A DNA stretch of 64,000 nt from Holacanthus passer (GCA_025331565.1 JAFREQ010000040.1:6015001-6079000); one strand, 5' to 3'; positions 10,906 to 24,759 are shown, counted from the first letter of the stretch. Notes: generated by a model not told the origin, from the sequence alone. A program made the numbers and translations.

Positions 10906-10970
10906 GTTGAGAAAACGTTATTCCTCTGAGAGGATGTGTTGGGGGAGGCAATGGAGCTGATCACCCCCCT

Positions 10971-10972
10971 AG

Positions 10973-11010
<38 letters not shown>

Positions 11011-11066
11011 CTTCTTCTCTCCTTCCCTCATGCACACAGACACACAGACACACACACACACACACA
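10971..11066. repeat. (CA)n microsatellite pair
   Basis: Two CA runs (about 10975-11003 and 11039-11066) are separated by a short CT-rich spacer containing CACAGA units. Confidence 0.9.
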
Positions 11067-12657
11067 CCCCTTTCCTACAGTAGGATTTCATTATAGCTCC
11101 TCTCTTCCTTCTCTTAGGCAGTAGTGTTTAGATCCTCACCCCTCCATGAATGCATAATTGATTTTCTTCAAGGTACTTTTTGTGCACACTGCTTTATCCT
11201 AACTTCTCACTCGTCTCCTGGCTGCTCTACCTCTCAGGCACGTCTGCTTTTTAATGCAACATGATGACAAACCTAGATTCAGGATTACATGTTGTCTAAC
11301 AACTAACCATGAAAGCGAGCGCCGTAATACACAGTGTGTGAGCAATGTAAGATTTATCACATTGATAGAGGGGTGAAAACGGTGGCAATTTAGGAGGAGA
11401 TGAAAAAAAGGTTTATGCGTTCTTTTCTCTTGGAAAGATGTTATATTTACTTGTATCTTAGATGGGTTTTCTCACGTTGTGCAATAATTGAGAAAGTATG
11501 AGAGCCCCCTGGCTATTTGGGTTAAGTATGTGTACTTTTCAGTGGTTTAGCTCTTACGAATTCTGCAGTCATAAAGGTCAAAATTAAATTTAACACTCTT
11601 TAGTGTTTTATTGTGTTGTAGTGTCAACCGCAGGATCGATGGGCTCATTGCTAAGGTATAAACGTAGAGGTTCCACAGCCACACGAGGGTAATTGTTTAT
11701 TAACGAAAAAAGTAGGATCATTTCTGAACAGCATTTTCCTGTATTATGACTATTTTATGACAAATAAAACCTGGATGTCTTAAAAACTCCTCTGCTTCCC
11801 CTGAATTATAATAAATCACTGAAACATCGTCCCAAAGAGTTTTTGTTTCTTCTCAGTCAATTCTTGTGTTTTGTAGTGGCGGCGTGGCTCACTTGCAACA
11901 AATTACAGAGAAGCACATATACTTAAGCCCACCGACACTTACTGTATGACCACACCTGGTCCTCCTGGCTGGAGCTGCCAGTGTGTGTGTGTGTGTGTGT
12001 GTGTGTTTGGGTGTGTGTAAGCTGTGCTGGTTAGGGTGATTGGCTGATGCCCAGACAGCATCCTCAAAGGAATTGCAAGGAGCAGTTGTCGTCGTGGCTA
12101 ATGCGTTCCAGGCCACCTTTCTCTCTTCATGCTCACACACACACATGCACACACACACACACCAAAAAAAAAAACATGCTGAAAACCTTTCCCAGTCTTT
12201 GCTCTTGGAGACTTCAGGTGGAAAAGGCAGGGACAGACCTGTGGCCTGTCGCCAGAGTGAGCGAGGAAGGAGAGGGAGAGAGAGATTGACACAGTTAAAG
12301 AGGAAGGGGAGAGTCTTTTAGATGGATGAAAAGAGGGAGAGAGAATTTTTGCCATACCAGCTGTCCAGCCCTGGCCTGCCAGACTACCCAGAAGGCCGTT
12401 GGAGTCGTGACTGGACGAACGCTGCTGCATCCACAGGCCTTGTACCTGCCAGATGGGGGTTGTTGAGGGAGAGAGGAAAAGGAAGCGAAAGGACTGACAG
12501 AGGAAAAGAGAGAAAATGAAAATAAGAACTATAAAACAAAGTGATCAAGCTTAGTGTGCTTCATTAGACAGATAGAGGTCAGAAGATCTCAGGTACAGGT
12601 AACATTTATCATGACAGATGTGTTTTTCCCTTCTTTCATTCTATCTCTCTTCCACAG

Positions 12658-12758
12658 ATGGTCAGCTCAGACACATAAAAACGGGAGAGCCCTTTGTGTT
12701 CAATGCCAGAGAGGATCTCCACCGCTGGAACCAGAAGCGCTATGAAGCTCTTGGAGAG
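12658..12758 (+). CDS. fam172a: fam172a (arb2a) coding exon 3
   Basis: The acceptor is CTCTCTTCCACAG ending at 12657 and the donor is GAGAG|GTAACA. Joined to exon 2 it gives Tyr-70 at the junction, then G-Q-L-R-H-I-K-T-G-E-P-F-V-F-N and R-E-D-L-H-R-W-N-Q-K-R-Y-E-A-L-G-E (residues 70-103). These match the start of the Arb2 domain of FAM172A almost residue for residue. Length is 101 nt and it restores phase 0. The junction residue is Lys in human as I recall it and Tyr here, which is plausible at a split codon. Confidence 0.95.
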
Positions 12759-15700
12759 GTAACACATGCATTTTTTTTCAAGCTTCATTCAGGCCAGCCG
12801 TGATCAACTTTTGCCTCAGCTACTGGGTCTGAGTTTTTGTAACATGACATTGCGAGATGTTGCAATGGTTGCTTTTTGTTTGGAGAGCAAACACACACTG
12901 CACTTTGACCTTTATCACACATGGACTTTTATATATTGGTGTAAGGCAGAGATTTTGGACTTTCACATATACAGTAGATCCTCCATACAGATAAACTTCA
13001 GTATTTTATCTATTTTACACAGTTCAACAGTGAGCAAGCCACTGTGGTTATAATGAAAATCAGGTTGTCAGAGTTAATATTTGAATCTCATTTAATTGTT
13101 TTTGTTTTATTTACACATTTATATGTCTAAAAATATTGTATGTGCTTTATCCATTATAGTGGCTGTTTTAATTCACACTTAAGGCGTTAAAGAGTTACAA
13201 GTGTTACTAGGTCCTGAGAAGGCTTTTGCATAATCTTCCATTACAGACTGGATGAATTATAACTTGCTTTTTAACACCTTGAATGCTACACAGAATGGCT
13301 GTAACAGAGGTGTGTCTTGTGTCATGTGGAAGGTTTACAAGTGTTTCAAAGGTCATGGTTTGCTGCTGCAGATGAGCACAATGGATTTCACCGTAATCAT
13401 GTACTTGTCAGCTTAGGTGAAGTATGAGTAGAGTTTGATGCCAAATTTATCACAAAAATCAGACGTGAAATCAGAACCCGAGCACGGGTCTGACACTGAG
13501 TCCCAATCTCTTCACCAGAAAAACAAGTCCTCAACCAAGTCTTGTGAGGCAACATTACGAAGGCGGTGAAGATAAAACAACCTGTCTGTGATATACACAG
13601 TACAGCAGACCTGTCGACACTGTTGTGGCAGCCTGCAGGCCTGACACAGCATGTGCAGAAGAGCATCAACAACTGTCTTGACAGTTTTCTGTGACTGTGC
13701 GACATGGAGATGCCGACACATATTAGAGACTTTACAGTTACTGATGCACTCGACTGCAGATCAACTGATGGCCTTTATCGTTCTTTACTATAGCGTGCTG
13801 TATATATGGAGTATATGGTGGGAAAAGCGTGGCTACTGAAAACTTTCAGTCAAAGGAGTCTATGCAATAGACATACCTGCGGCTTGAAAATACCGTCGAC
13901 ACATTTTTTGTGAAGTTCCTTGATGCTCTTATGAAGTTCTGTTCACCAACATATATCCACTATAACATACACCATCCTAAGGTTCACCTCCAATTCACTC
14001 CCACAGTACCACCACATGCAATATGCATTAAGATAATGAGACAAATGTTCTTTTGTAATCTGTTTTTTTTATTTGCATCCCCTGCTATGTTGCTTTTAAT
14101 TGTGTGCATTCTTTGAAGTTCAAAGCAAAGTGATAGACTCGTTTGTGGGATTACCTGAGTGTTTTTATTATTTCTAATGCAGGTATACAGTAGCTCCTTT
14201 GAGAGCCAGCCTTCTGTGAAGGCTTTTTTCCCCTCTTTTCTTTTGCCTGCTCAGACACTATCTACCAGCATCTAAAAAGGCTGTAGAAACAAACATTTGG
14301 TAGCATGAAGCAGAGGCCCTGAAAGAACACACAGACATTTAAACTAACTGAACTCAGGCATCCGAGGGGGGCCAAACATTTGGAGGAAACAAATAATCAT
14401 CAAGCAGGATGTATGCAAATTTTATTCATCCTGTGATTAAAACATTGACAGAAGCATCTTCTTTAGAGAAGAAAAAAGGAAAGCATGTCAGTCAGTGTTG
14501 ATACGAGCTTGTGTAATGAGAACAGATACTGTATGAATTGTGCTGCGGGAGATTAACTGGCTTAGAAGAAAAGAGCAATACCTGAATAAGCAGTATTATC
14601 TGTCTGTTGTTTTTAGGCCACAGATGATTCAAGAAAATGAATATTGTACCACGTACAGCTTTGCAAGTACAAATGCATTGTTTTTGCTGGTAAGAAATAT
14701 GTTCCATTAAAAATAGACACAACTACTGAATTGTATGCCTTTGGTTGTAAAAGTGGGTTATGCTGCTTAGTCAGCCTCTGTATGTGTGAGTTTACTTGTG
14801 TGTGTCACACAAGCGTACCTGCGTACTCATTTCTGCTTTGTCCGGCCGACACACGCAGAAGTGTTTGTGCTTGAATTCCAACCTCTGTGCCATAGTCTGT
14901 CTGGAGGATTAGAGAATTTGTCAGATGTCGTGAAGGTAAATGTAGAATACCTACGACAGGCTTGATACGGGCCAACAACAAAGTCCACAACACACCCCAC
15001 TGCCCTCTATCAACCTGCCAGCTGAGAACCAGCCACAATCCAGCCTGAGAGCTGTGAGAGATGGCACAAGGACGTGGGTCGGGCAGCGTGAATAGAGTTG
15101 CATCATCATTGCCCCCTAATGTTCACTCACATTCCTTTCTCCACCTCCCGTCCTCCACACCTCTGGACGACTGATGGCTGCTTCCTGCTTCAGCACAAGT
15201 GCTCTTCTCACTCGCTCTCTGCTTAGCTGTTACTTTTCCTACTTCTTCCTATTTGTCTCAAACTACAAAACATTTACAGAGGTTACCTATTACAACTCAA
15301 TCACTCGGAGGATAACTGCCTTATATGACCCTCAATGTTAACACAACCCAAACAGTGACTTAGTGAACGACTGACACAGTTGTGCCTTGGTTTGCACTAT
15401 GTCTCATAAAGAAGTCATAAAGTGATTACCCCATTCAAGATAAGAATATTCACGCCGGGGAAGTCTTCTTAACTCCTCGACACTCCTCATTCATCAGAAC
15501 TCAACTCAATATTTGAATGGATAGCTATCCCTAAATAACACCATTCCCCAGAATCACTGAAACAAGACCAGTAAATTCATGTGCTATAATCTAGATGCCT
15601 GTAATTTATGGAATCAGCCATCTTTGACCCTGGACATCTGGTGGACATCCAAAGGTGAGCATTTGTTGACCACAGTCACCCCTGGCATTACAGTGGGAAA

Positions 15701-15984
15701 ACTGATTTGAACCACTAATGAACTTCCATGAGACAGAAATGGAGATGGTTGCTGATGAGTTTGGACAATCTCTAAAGGGGACAGAAGCATCTTTTCATGG
15801 CAGATGGTCTCCCCAAAGCAGATCTGGAATTAAAGGCCTGATGAACCCTTCTTGGTTCAGCCTGCGACACTCATCGGCGGGGCCTAAGATGACGGGGCCA
15901 CAAAGACAAAACAAACCAGCTCATGGATCAGTCTCCTAATTCATCCTCACTCACTCCTGCCTCACCCCTTTTGGGATTCATTGA

Positions 15985-16250
15985 TAAAATGGAAGCGCTG
16001 GTCATCGTACGTCATCTACCTCCAACCAACCAACCAGTTATATTTGGGACTCTTTATTCATTTATTCACTGTAATTTTTATTGTACTGTTTATCTGTTAT
16101 ATTTACTTTGTTTTAATCCTTTTAAATCCAAATTGTTTGTCTTTGCATATTGTCTTTTTACATTGCCTTGCGTTTCTTTTACATCTTGTTTTAAAACCTT
16201 TATTTCTTATGTAAAGCGCTTTTAATTGCCTTGTTGTTAAAAGGTGCTCT
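15985..16250 (+). repeat. 3' tail of an interspersed repeat
   Basis: A T-rich stretch ends in TTTCTTATGTAAAGCGCTTT then TAATTGCCTTG. This is close to the common fish repeat ending TGTAAAGCGCTTTGAATTGCC. It looks like the 3' end of a retroelement or derived repeat; the 5' end is not recognised. Confidence 0.4.
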
Positions 16251-17631
16251 GCCTTGCTTTTCCTCTGTCTATCTCTCCTTCCCTCCTTTCTTCCTTTCAG
16301 TGTCTTTATATGCTCACGGTCCTGTATTTTGTGTGGAGGACTCCGTGCGTGTGTGTGTGTATTTGTGTGTCTGTGTACGTGTGTGAGTGGGCTGGGGGGT
16401 GGCGGCTGTATTGTCAGACACATCACAGCACCAGATGTCCAATTTGCACTTCAGCCTCGTCTGAATGGAGGGACGGATAGAGAGAGGGCGAACGAGGATC
16501 TTGGTGTGATGGCCTCCAAGCGAAAGAAAGGGAGACAAAATTTGGGTCGAGCACAAGAGCAGTGAATAATTTCTCACTCTTCTATAAAAGATGATTCTAA
16601 TTTCTTTTTCCCACATATTTTTGGGATGATATGAAGAGATTTGCAGACGCTGGTTTTGAGGAGCTGGTCTACTATGTTTGAACACTAGAGGCCATATTTC
16701 TGTTCATATAACTGAAAGGTAAATTTGTGCCTGGGCACCTGGGCTGCAGTTCAACACCTGAGAAAAACTATAATCCATTAAGACCACAGCCTTGTAGGCC
16801 TGTCTGTATTAGTAAAGCAAAAACAATCATTAAACAACCTTAAATGAATAGAAATTGAGATTGAATTACATAAAGTGCACAAAAGATTATTTCTCTCTGA
16901 GTGCTTTCTGAACACCTGTTGCAGCAGCGCTCACGACTAATTTCTTCTCAAATGTGACTCTTATCTTGTAATTTTGACTTTAATTGCTCTTGTATAGTTT
17001 TTATTTTTATTCATTTTTATACCATCTGTATTTATCTGTGCTCACTTTGTGCTGTATGTCTTTGTGCTGGTGCAACACCTGAATCTTATCTTATAAGAAA
17101 AATTAAGATCGTAAAAAAAAAAAAAAATTGCAAACCCCTGCAACCCTAAAGAGTGAAACATGGAGGAAAGGGAAACAAGGAAGAAGAGTGTGTTATGTGT
17201 TAGAAGTTGAACTGACAGAGTGGCTGTGATGGTTTGCATAAAATCAAACATATAAAACAAACTATCACACAAATACAACTGTATCTGAACTAAGTGAAAG
17301 TTCGGTTATTTGGTTGATATTGCTATTATTCTGCCCACTTACTGATGCCTTTTTTTTATATCTCTCTGTGTCGTCTGAAGGTTCAGCAATAGCATAAGAA
17401 AGGGCATCTGTGGTTGTGCGTCTCTGGATGAGTAGGATAAATGAAAAGTCTGCAACTGAAATATCCCTTTATGTTCTGAATGCACTCTACTTAGAGGATC
17501 TTATTCTCTGTTATTCCCATAACCCCAGTTTGTAAATGGTTGTATTGGTCTAATGTTTTCTTTATTGTGTTCTTTTCTTTCCTTCATAGTCTGTTTTTGT
17601 CATATTCAAACTAAAGCATTACACAAAGCCG

Positions 17632-17880
17632 GTGCAGTGACGTTTCCCATCCTCGGCTCTGACTCTTATCCTAATGGCCGTATTACAGCCGTGATACAGT
17701 GCACGCTCTGTGCACGGTGTTGCTCGGTGCCGCGGGGTCACCTCAGCCTGTGTAGGTGTCAGTTGTAGTCTAATTCCTGTGATTTGGTGATGAATCTCTC
17801 TGATAGGAGACAAGCATAGGGTCTGGCCCAGATGGAGCTCTATTAAGCTGTTAATAAATGAGGATTCTTCTCTGCTCTGC
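17632..17880. promoter_or_regulatory. Candidate conserved non-coding element in intron 3
   Basis: Mixed-composition sequence with CCTAATGGCCGTATTACAGC, an inverted pair GTGCACGCTCTGTGCAC, and CTATTAAGCTGTTAATAAAT near the right end, just left of a CA microsatellite. It does not read as a coding exon. The regulatory call is inference. Confidence 0.3.
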
Positions 17881-17918
17881 CTGCATCTGTGGAATGGAAG
17901 ACACTCACAAATTTGTAA

Positions 17919-17920
17919 AC

Positions 17921-17961
<41 letters not shown>

Positions 17962-18011
17962 CAGAATATTATAATGAAGTAAAGCTAGCCAGATGGCTGA
18001 ATTAGAAAGCC

Positions 18012-18049
<38 letters not shown>

Positions 18050-18062
18050 CTCTCTCTCTCTT
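17919..18062. repeat. Adjacent (CA)n and (CT)n microsatellites
   Basis: A CA run at about 17922-17959 is followed after 50 bp by a CT run at about 18013-18060 interrupted once by a G. They give rise to low-complexity frames on both strands. Confidence 0.95.
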
Positions 18063-18177
18063 TCTGTCTGTTTCTTACACTCTCTGCTGTCTCTCTGTTA
18101 TCTTTTTTTCTCTTCCTGTCTCCCTCTGTTTCCACATTATGGATGCTGGGTGTTGTCATAGTGGTGACCAGCTGGCC

Positions 18178-18225
18178 ACGGTGTAAGGCCCTGCTGAAGT
18201 GCCCTTGAGCAAAACACTGAAAAGA
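18178..18225. repeat. Fragment of a fish repeat with a CCCTTGAGCAA core
   Basis: AAGTGCCCTTGAGCAAAACA with upstream CACGGTGTAAGGCCCTGCTG resembles the conserved central block of a repeat very common in teleosts (consensus GTGCCCTTGAGCAAGGCAC). Only about 45 bp remains. Confidence 0.4.
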
Positions 18226-20618
18226 ATTTTCTTTTGTAATGAGAAATGATTATATTATATTATATTAACGATGTGCTTAAATTACAATGCCATCTGCATA
18301 CATTTAGATACTTGTGTCAGGACAAAAAAAATATATGCATTAAAAAAAGTTGGGATTTAAAATATAACTTCAGCCCCAAGTTTGAGAAAATTGGAGACCT
18401 AACTCCAACTGGGAGATGTCTGCTTTCCACAAGCTCTCTTTTTTACGCCAATGAAGAAACAACTCTGTTAAATGCCACAGTCATATAAACGCAAACACAA
18501 TAGCATTTGCAAACGTACCTTTCAGTCTTTCAGTCTGAATCGACTACCCAGCCCCGGCAGCTACTACTGAACTAGTCTGCAGCTGCTGTTGTTCGGTCTT
18601 CAGCTGAGGGGCTTCTGTACTGTGATTACTGTGATTAGAAGGCATTCTTTTAAATTCCATGATGTAAATTTGACTCTATGTCAGCGTTGGCCTCCCAAGA
18701 CCAGTAGATGGCATATTGAGCTATTTTCACCTTTTTTATAAATTTGTTACCAGATGTTATTATTGCACCAGCATTGACGTGTTTCATCCGGTGTAGTCAC
18801 ATAATTTGTTTTACAGCTCAAACACATTTAAGTGTACAGTATCTCTTTGATACAGATCTTTGTGGAAGAGCTGCAGAGAGTCTAAGGCCAACTGGTTGAT
18901 GATTGTGTACTTGGACAAACTGATGTTGCTTCGAAGAGTTAGCTTAAGATGAAATCATATTTTCTGTGGTCACATTGCCGCAATGCAAATGTCAGTGACA
19001 GTGCAGCATAAGCAGAACAGCTTCCTTTGCCTGCTGTCTGCGTCCATGTCAGTTCCAAAGTGTATCAAGGCCTTTAATAAGAAACTGAAAAAGAGTGAAG
19101 TTAGATGGTTAAAGCTCAATTCTATCAGAAAATGCCACCATCGTCCGAGAAGGGTTTCAATATAACAAACAAAAAGTGAAGCAAGAACATGGCTTCACGC
19201 ATTTATTCCATCAGATACTGTGTTTCTGTTTTCCCACCTTAAGCAGAAATGTAAAAAGTAGACTTTTAGATAATCAACATTAACCCGACAAGAGATGAAT
19301 TACATTTTTACACTGTGGAGGTCTGATGAATTCATGTTAAAAAGTCACGGTGCTGTCATGGAGTGTTGAAGCCTGGAGACAGACCTCCATACTGTACTTA
19401 AAGCATCAGGAGGCCCCATGCCAGTCGTGGACCATTTTGTAGGGAAGCTAATGGGATCTCTCTAAAGAGGCACTATAAATGACAGCTGTCTGCCCGGATT
19501 CACCGACTGCCATCACGTCTCCATTCCCAAAACACTTAAACACTGCCGCTGCAGCTTCTGCCGAGGAGGAAGGAGACACAGTCAGACAAAAATGGTTGCA
19601 GGGAGTGGGTGAGGTGGATTAGAGTTGATGAAAGAGAAGGGAATTGGACAGGGGGTAGGGGGTTTGAAGGGGGGGTGTTAGAGAAAAGGCAGGAGGGCTG
19701 GTAGTTACAGCGCTGGCATCTGTCGCTACCGCCGGCACCCACGATGGCATACAGTACTTTACTTTGAATTAGACCTCTGCCGGCTTCTCGGTTAACACCT
19801 GAGGAGGTCATTACGATGCCATTAGGATGAGTAGTGCAGTGAGGGCGGCGAGGAAGCGAGAGAGAGGGATATCTACGCTAAGTGTAAACAGTCTGTCTGT
19901 CAGTCTGCGTCTGAGAACTTTCTCTTCGTCTGGAGAGCCCTCTCTCCTCTGACAGAAGAATGACAGAGACCTCATGGGAATTACACCACTCTCTCTCTCC
20001 TTCCCTCTCTCTTCCTCTTTGTTTCCCACGCGGACTGACAGATCACAAATTCACAACAATAGGCTCTATTTTAATGCCACTTTCTGTTGGTACACGAGGC
20101 TGACTTAAAATAAACAACCTTTCTATTGCCTCATGCTCCCTCTCATTTTCGCACTCTCTCTCTTTCTGAGGATGCTTTGCTGTTGTTGCTGCTGTTGTTG
20201 TGCTGCATTGTTCGGGGGGGGGGATTTTCTTCTTTTCTCTTTTTCTTCCTCTCCTCTATTCTCTGGAGAAGAAGGAATGCTTTCCTGGGTGCAGTCAGTG
20301 ATACGGCATGGGACAGCTCTTTCAGTTTCATTATATAAACAGCTTTGATGCCTCTTCTTGCTGTCTGGTTTCTATGGCTAAGTGGCCTTTGGAGGGGGCT
20401 CTGGACTAGAGAGACAAGAGGTGTGTGTGTATGTGTATACATGAGAGTATTGTGTAAGTGTGTGTACCGTATGTGTTGCTGTCTTGAGTATGTTTGTGCA
20501 CGTTCCTGACACTGAGATTTTTCTCATTTTTTTCTCATAAACCAGCGAGGCTCCACGGGCCCCGACAGGTGTTAGAAATGTCTCCAAATGCATTATATAA
20601 ACTAGAAGTCTCACAAGT

Positions 20619-20893
20619 AGGGCTGCAAATAACCATTATTTTCATCATTGATTAACCTACCTATTATTTTCATTCAATTCAATTGTTTATTTATAGTATA
20701 AAATGTCAAAAAAATGCTGTTCTCAAATTCAATGAAATCACAGTCCAAAACCTTCATATACAACCTTCACAACCTTCACTATCATAAGTGAGAATGAAAG
20801 TTGCTTGAGAAATGACTCGAACGACAAATTGATTATCAATAATTGCAGATTAATTTTCTTTTGATCAACTATTTGATCAATCGCTGCAGCTCT
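20619..20893. mobile_element. MITE-like element with AGGGCTGCA terminal inverted repeats
   Basis: The left end AGGGCTGCAAATAACCATTA (20619 onward) and the right end ATTTGATCAATCGCTGCAGC, ending TCT at 20893, form imperfect inverted repeats; AGGGCTGCA against TGCAGCTCT differs at one base. The interior is AT-rich with ATTGATTAA and TTGATTATCAATAATTG arms, as in a very abundant teleost MITE family that starts GGGCTGCAACGATTA. Length is about 275 bp with no coding capacity. Confidence 0.7.
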
Positions 20894-22404
20894 CCTCACG
20901 GCCTTAAAAAGAGTTATGGAACAATGACTTCTGATTAGTTATAATTTGTTTAAACAAGTTCTTTGTGGCGACTGCGGATGTAGATACTTTTAATGTTTAT
21001 ATTAATTTATAAATTGATTTTCTATTTTATTACGACTGCCATTAAATCCGTCTTAAATCCGTCTCTATGAAACTAATAATGACTCTAATAAACATCGGGT
21101 CAGGTTTCACAATCATCTCCAAGGGCTGGTTTCAGATCATTGCCTTCTCTTCCTCCTCTGTAATTACCTCAGTTTCTCCATTGCTCTTGACCATCTCAAC
21201 CTTTACCTGTCCTTCTTTTACTCTCTATCCCTTTCCTCCTCCTCCTCATCCCCCCGTCTTTCCCACCTCTCCGTCTATCCTCCTCTTCCTGTCCAGCTTC
21301 TCTTCTTCCACCACACGCTCGTTTTGTGCGTGCCCGGGAAAGATCATCTCCTTATCGCCTAAGGAGCGGTCGGCCGAACCAGGCGTGACTGCACTAATCA
21401 GTCCGACAACACACACACACACACACACACACAAGCCGATACATGTACACACAAAATGTGGGAGGTCTCTCTCTCTCTAAAAACATATCGACTTGCAGCC
21501 ACAATGGTCTTCATTAAGACCTTGGCTTGGTGTGTGATTGAGAGTGATGAAGAGATTGTTATGGGGATGACCAGAGGTTTGCGAGGAGTTGATGTCATGG
21601 CCCACCCACTCAAGGGCCTCGTATCAAGGCCACGCACCGTACTGTTCTCTCACTCCATCCATCCCTCCCTCCACCTCTCCGTCTCCTCTCAGCTGTTCAC
21701 TGCACTGGGAGCTGGCACGAACCCCTGGCTCCTGGGGATTACTTCTCCATCTCTCCCTTCTTGTCTTCCTTCTTTCCTCCCACTGAGCCCTCCTCTAAGT
21801 CCCTTCCTTCCTCCCTGATCCCGCTCTTCTTGCTTCGTCGCCACAATGCTTCCTCTGCACAAACAAACCACAGACGCAGAGGTGACCTCAGCCGCACAAG
21901 GTCTATTTCAGACTCTCCCACGATCGCTCTCACGGCCGTGTAGAAAGCTCGCCGTTGTTCGAGGATGCATCATCATCCGGCCGTCCTAGCAGCCTACTGA
22001 ACCTCCGCTTTTATCCTTTTTCACTTTTTTTTTTACGTTGGTGAAGGCTCATATTGTCTCTTTATTCCAGAGGAACATAGTCAGCCGCCGTTACAATGGT
22101 TGCAAATGCTCCATAAACTGTCACTCATGGTCATTGCTCTGTGTTTTGGAGGTGAAATCGTTCCCTCTACTTTATATAATAGACAAAGCGTCCATTGACA
22201 TTTCAGATAATGCAGCCATATCTTGTCAGCCTGAATGATATTACATTTTTGTTGCAGATGAGAAGGACATTGTAAGCATGTTTATGGTCATGAAACCTAT
22301 TGATTTGAATTGATTTAGGTTGCTTTTATCTCTCTCTCCCACCCCCTCCCTTCCCTTCGCTTTGTGCGTCTTAATATTATTTGCCAAATCCAGTCCTCAT
22401 GCTT

Positions 22405-22565
22405 CTCCTATCGTCCGATGCCGACAATGCAGGCACTCAGCGTTGCTTCCTGCAGGCATTTCATTAAAGCACTAATAACACATTGGTAATTAGGTGGCAA
22501 AGAGGCTTTTCTTATTGTACTGATCAGCTGCTGAGACATAGTCCTCAGAGGCCCACACAGAAGGA
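22405..22565. promoter_or_regulatory. Candidate conserved non-coding element in intron 3
   Basis: Mixed sequence with GCATTTCATTAAAGCACTAA, TGGTAATTAGGTGGC and TGTACTGATCAGCTGCTGAG (an E-box CAGCTG), ending at a long GT microsatellite. No exon features. Inferred from composition only. Confidence 0.3.
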
Positions 22566-22568
22566 GGT

Positions 22569-22569
22569 T

Positions 22570-22613
<44 letters not shown>
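22569..22613. repeat. (GT)n microsatellite
   Basis: An uninterrupted run of about 22 GT units. Confidence 0.97.
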
Positions 22614-22614
<1 letters not shown>

Positions 22615-23119
22615 ATGTTTGTGAGTTTCTGAGTTGTGTGAGTCTCTCATCTCATTTTTTTGATCCAGGGCAAGTGCTGTCCCTTCAACTTTTAATCTGG
22701 ATGTTGTTTACTGAAAAGGTCATCTGGCTGCAGTTTATGCACTAAACCATGCAGATGACCACCGACTATATACAAGCTTGGATATTAGATTCTTATTTGT
22801 GTCCTTTAATCAGTAGAAAATGATCCGCACAGTGAAACTCTTGCATTCTTTCCACCTTTTCTCTCTTCTCTTGTTCCCCATCAGTCTCTCTCCTTATTCT
22901 ATATCAGATGGTTCCCGAGCCACCTGAGGCACTGAACAAATAACGTAGTGCAAATGAAATTTCCTGTGAGGCTTATTGATGTCATTAAACACTAGCATAC
23001 TGAGGCCAAGAATCATTTTAGTCTTCATCAGACCGGCTGACATTTTAGTGAATTAGCTGTTGGAGGTTCGGTGGGTTGGTGTGAGGTGGGGTTGTTTTAG
23101 CTCCTCCAGCTTTTTCCTC

Positions 23120-23240
23120 CCCCTTCACAGGGTCAAATGGTAGAATCGATCATCTCATTTGGTCCGTCTGCTGGCCTTTGATTGGCTGTCATAAGGCTAA
23201 TATGTGTCTGATGCGTAATGTTTTTCTTGCATGTTGTTCT
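23120..23240. promoter_or_regulatory. Candidate conserved non-coding element in intron 3
   Basis: It holds the TCF/SOX-like and CCAAT-like words GGCCTTTGATTGGCTGTCAT, the palindromic ATCGATCATCTCATTTGG, and GGCTAATATGTG. It is unique-looking sequence without an exon signal. Confidence 0.27.
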
Positions 23241-24658
23241 TTAAGCCGTAAATCAAGTTAGCATTGAGTTTCTTTCGGGAATAAAAGAGCATGGCAGTAT
23301 TGTGATTATCATGAGAATTCAGTTTTGACTTAAAAGCAAAAGCCCTTCTTTTTTTCCGAGTACTCTTAAGTTGCATTTGGCCTTTTGTTGTCCTTTCTGT
23401 TCTGTGTGAAAATGCCAATTCATGCCATTTGATAAAGTATGTGGAGTGGGAACATGTAATTTAGGGATATGCATCATTTCATTGTCCCAAGGTTGACATT
23501 TCAGAACGTGGCCTGAAGAAAACCTTTTCTTTTGTCTGTGCCAAAAATGACAAAAGCTGAGCAGATCATGGCCCAAAAGAATCCCATCATTTTTTTTCAC
23601 TTATTGGTATTAATCTGTTGTGTTTTAGTCATGTTTGGCAGTGACAGCGGAGATTTTCTCACTTCTCTAAGGAACTTGGATAAATGTCTTGTTAGTTTGA
23701 CTGAGTCTAGTTTCCTTTTCTTAAGACAGCAGGATGTATCTTTGACATTCAGCTTTATTGTCACTGAGCTGTAGTACTTCACCTCTGTTCTCTTCCACAG
23801 AGCAAGTTTACTTTTGAGTGGCTCCAGAAACACACTCGTGCCTTGTGAGTGTGTAGGTTGTACTCAAGACTAAAACAAAACTACTTAATTGCAACCATTT
23901 CAAAATGTTTTTGTGCAGATGATTTAAATGATCCATCCATTTTACATTTAATGTGTAAATGCCCATTGACCTGTTTCTTGTTTTTCCTCCTTTCACTTAT
24001 TAATGAGATGTGAGCATCAGGCTGCTGTGTGCTATGAGACATGACAGTTTCTGGTTGATCAGTGTTTGTGGTCAGTCAGTCGGTCCGTCTCAGTTTGAGC
24101 TGTGGTCGTACTGCTGCCTTTGGTTTCCTGAATTAGTAAAGCTGATGCATCAAAAGTGAGACTTCACAACAGATCTGGACAGCGTGTTACTCAGCTCTCC
24201 CCGTGGTCCGTCCACCCGTCACTGTATCGTCGTGACACGTACAGGACAGGGAGTCTGTCATCGCACGTGTCGGGGAAACATCATCACAGCAACAATGGCT
24301 CAAACACAGCTCGCCGCTGCATCGCACGCCCTGTCATCTGTTATCATTGCTCCTCTGTCTTTCTCTCACAACTGATCACAAATCGAAATCTGTTCCACAA
24401 AGCGCTCCTCTCTGTTCTCAGCTAAGCAGGACGTGAAGAGAAGAAAAGAAGGAGAGAAAAAATAAGGAAAATGGAAAAGAAAGTTGTTAATGTCACTGAA
24501 CCATGAAAGGCTTGGCCCGGGGTTGGAATGATTCGGTATACAAGGTTCTTTAGTGCTGTGGCTGCGGGGATAAACATAACTTACATCAGCCCTTCGCTTG
24601 TACAGGAGATTTCCTCTCCTGGCACTTACAACCTCAACACTCTAACTGCACTGTGATT

Positions 24659-24759
24659 CACACACACACACACACACACGCACGCACGCACACATGCACA
24701 CACGCAAGCACACACGCACACCGCACACAGTGCGATTCAGTGCCTTTCAAGTAGCTCAT

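Larger units (their letters stand above)
9029..12657 (+). other. fam172a intron 2
   Basis: Bounded by GTAAGT at 9029 and CAG at 12657. It carries a hAT-like repeat remnant (9279-9720), several CA/GT microsatellites, and a candidate regulatory island at 10765-10905. The frame at 10179-10718 is built on the CA repeat and is not a gene. Confidence 0.8.

Noticed and set aside
16960..17120. Possible retroelement 3' tail (GGTGCAACACCTGAATCTTA followed by an A-run)
   Set aside because: It resembles fish repeat tails only loosely and has no recognisable body upstream.
21067..21480. 137-residue Ser/Pro-rich frame
   Set aside because: It arises from a pyrimidine-rich tract followed by a CA repeat.
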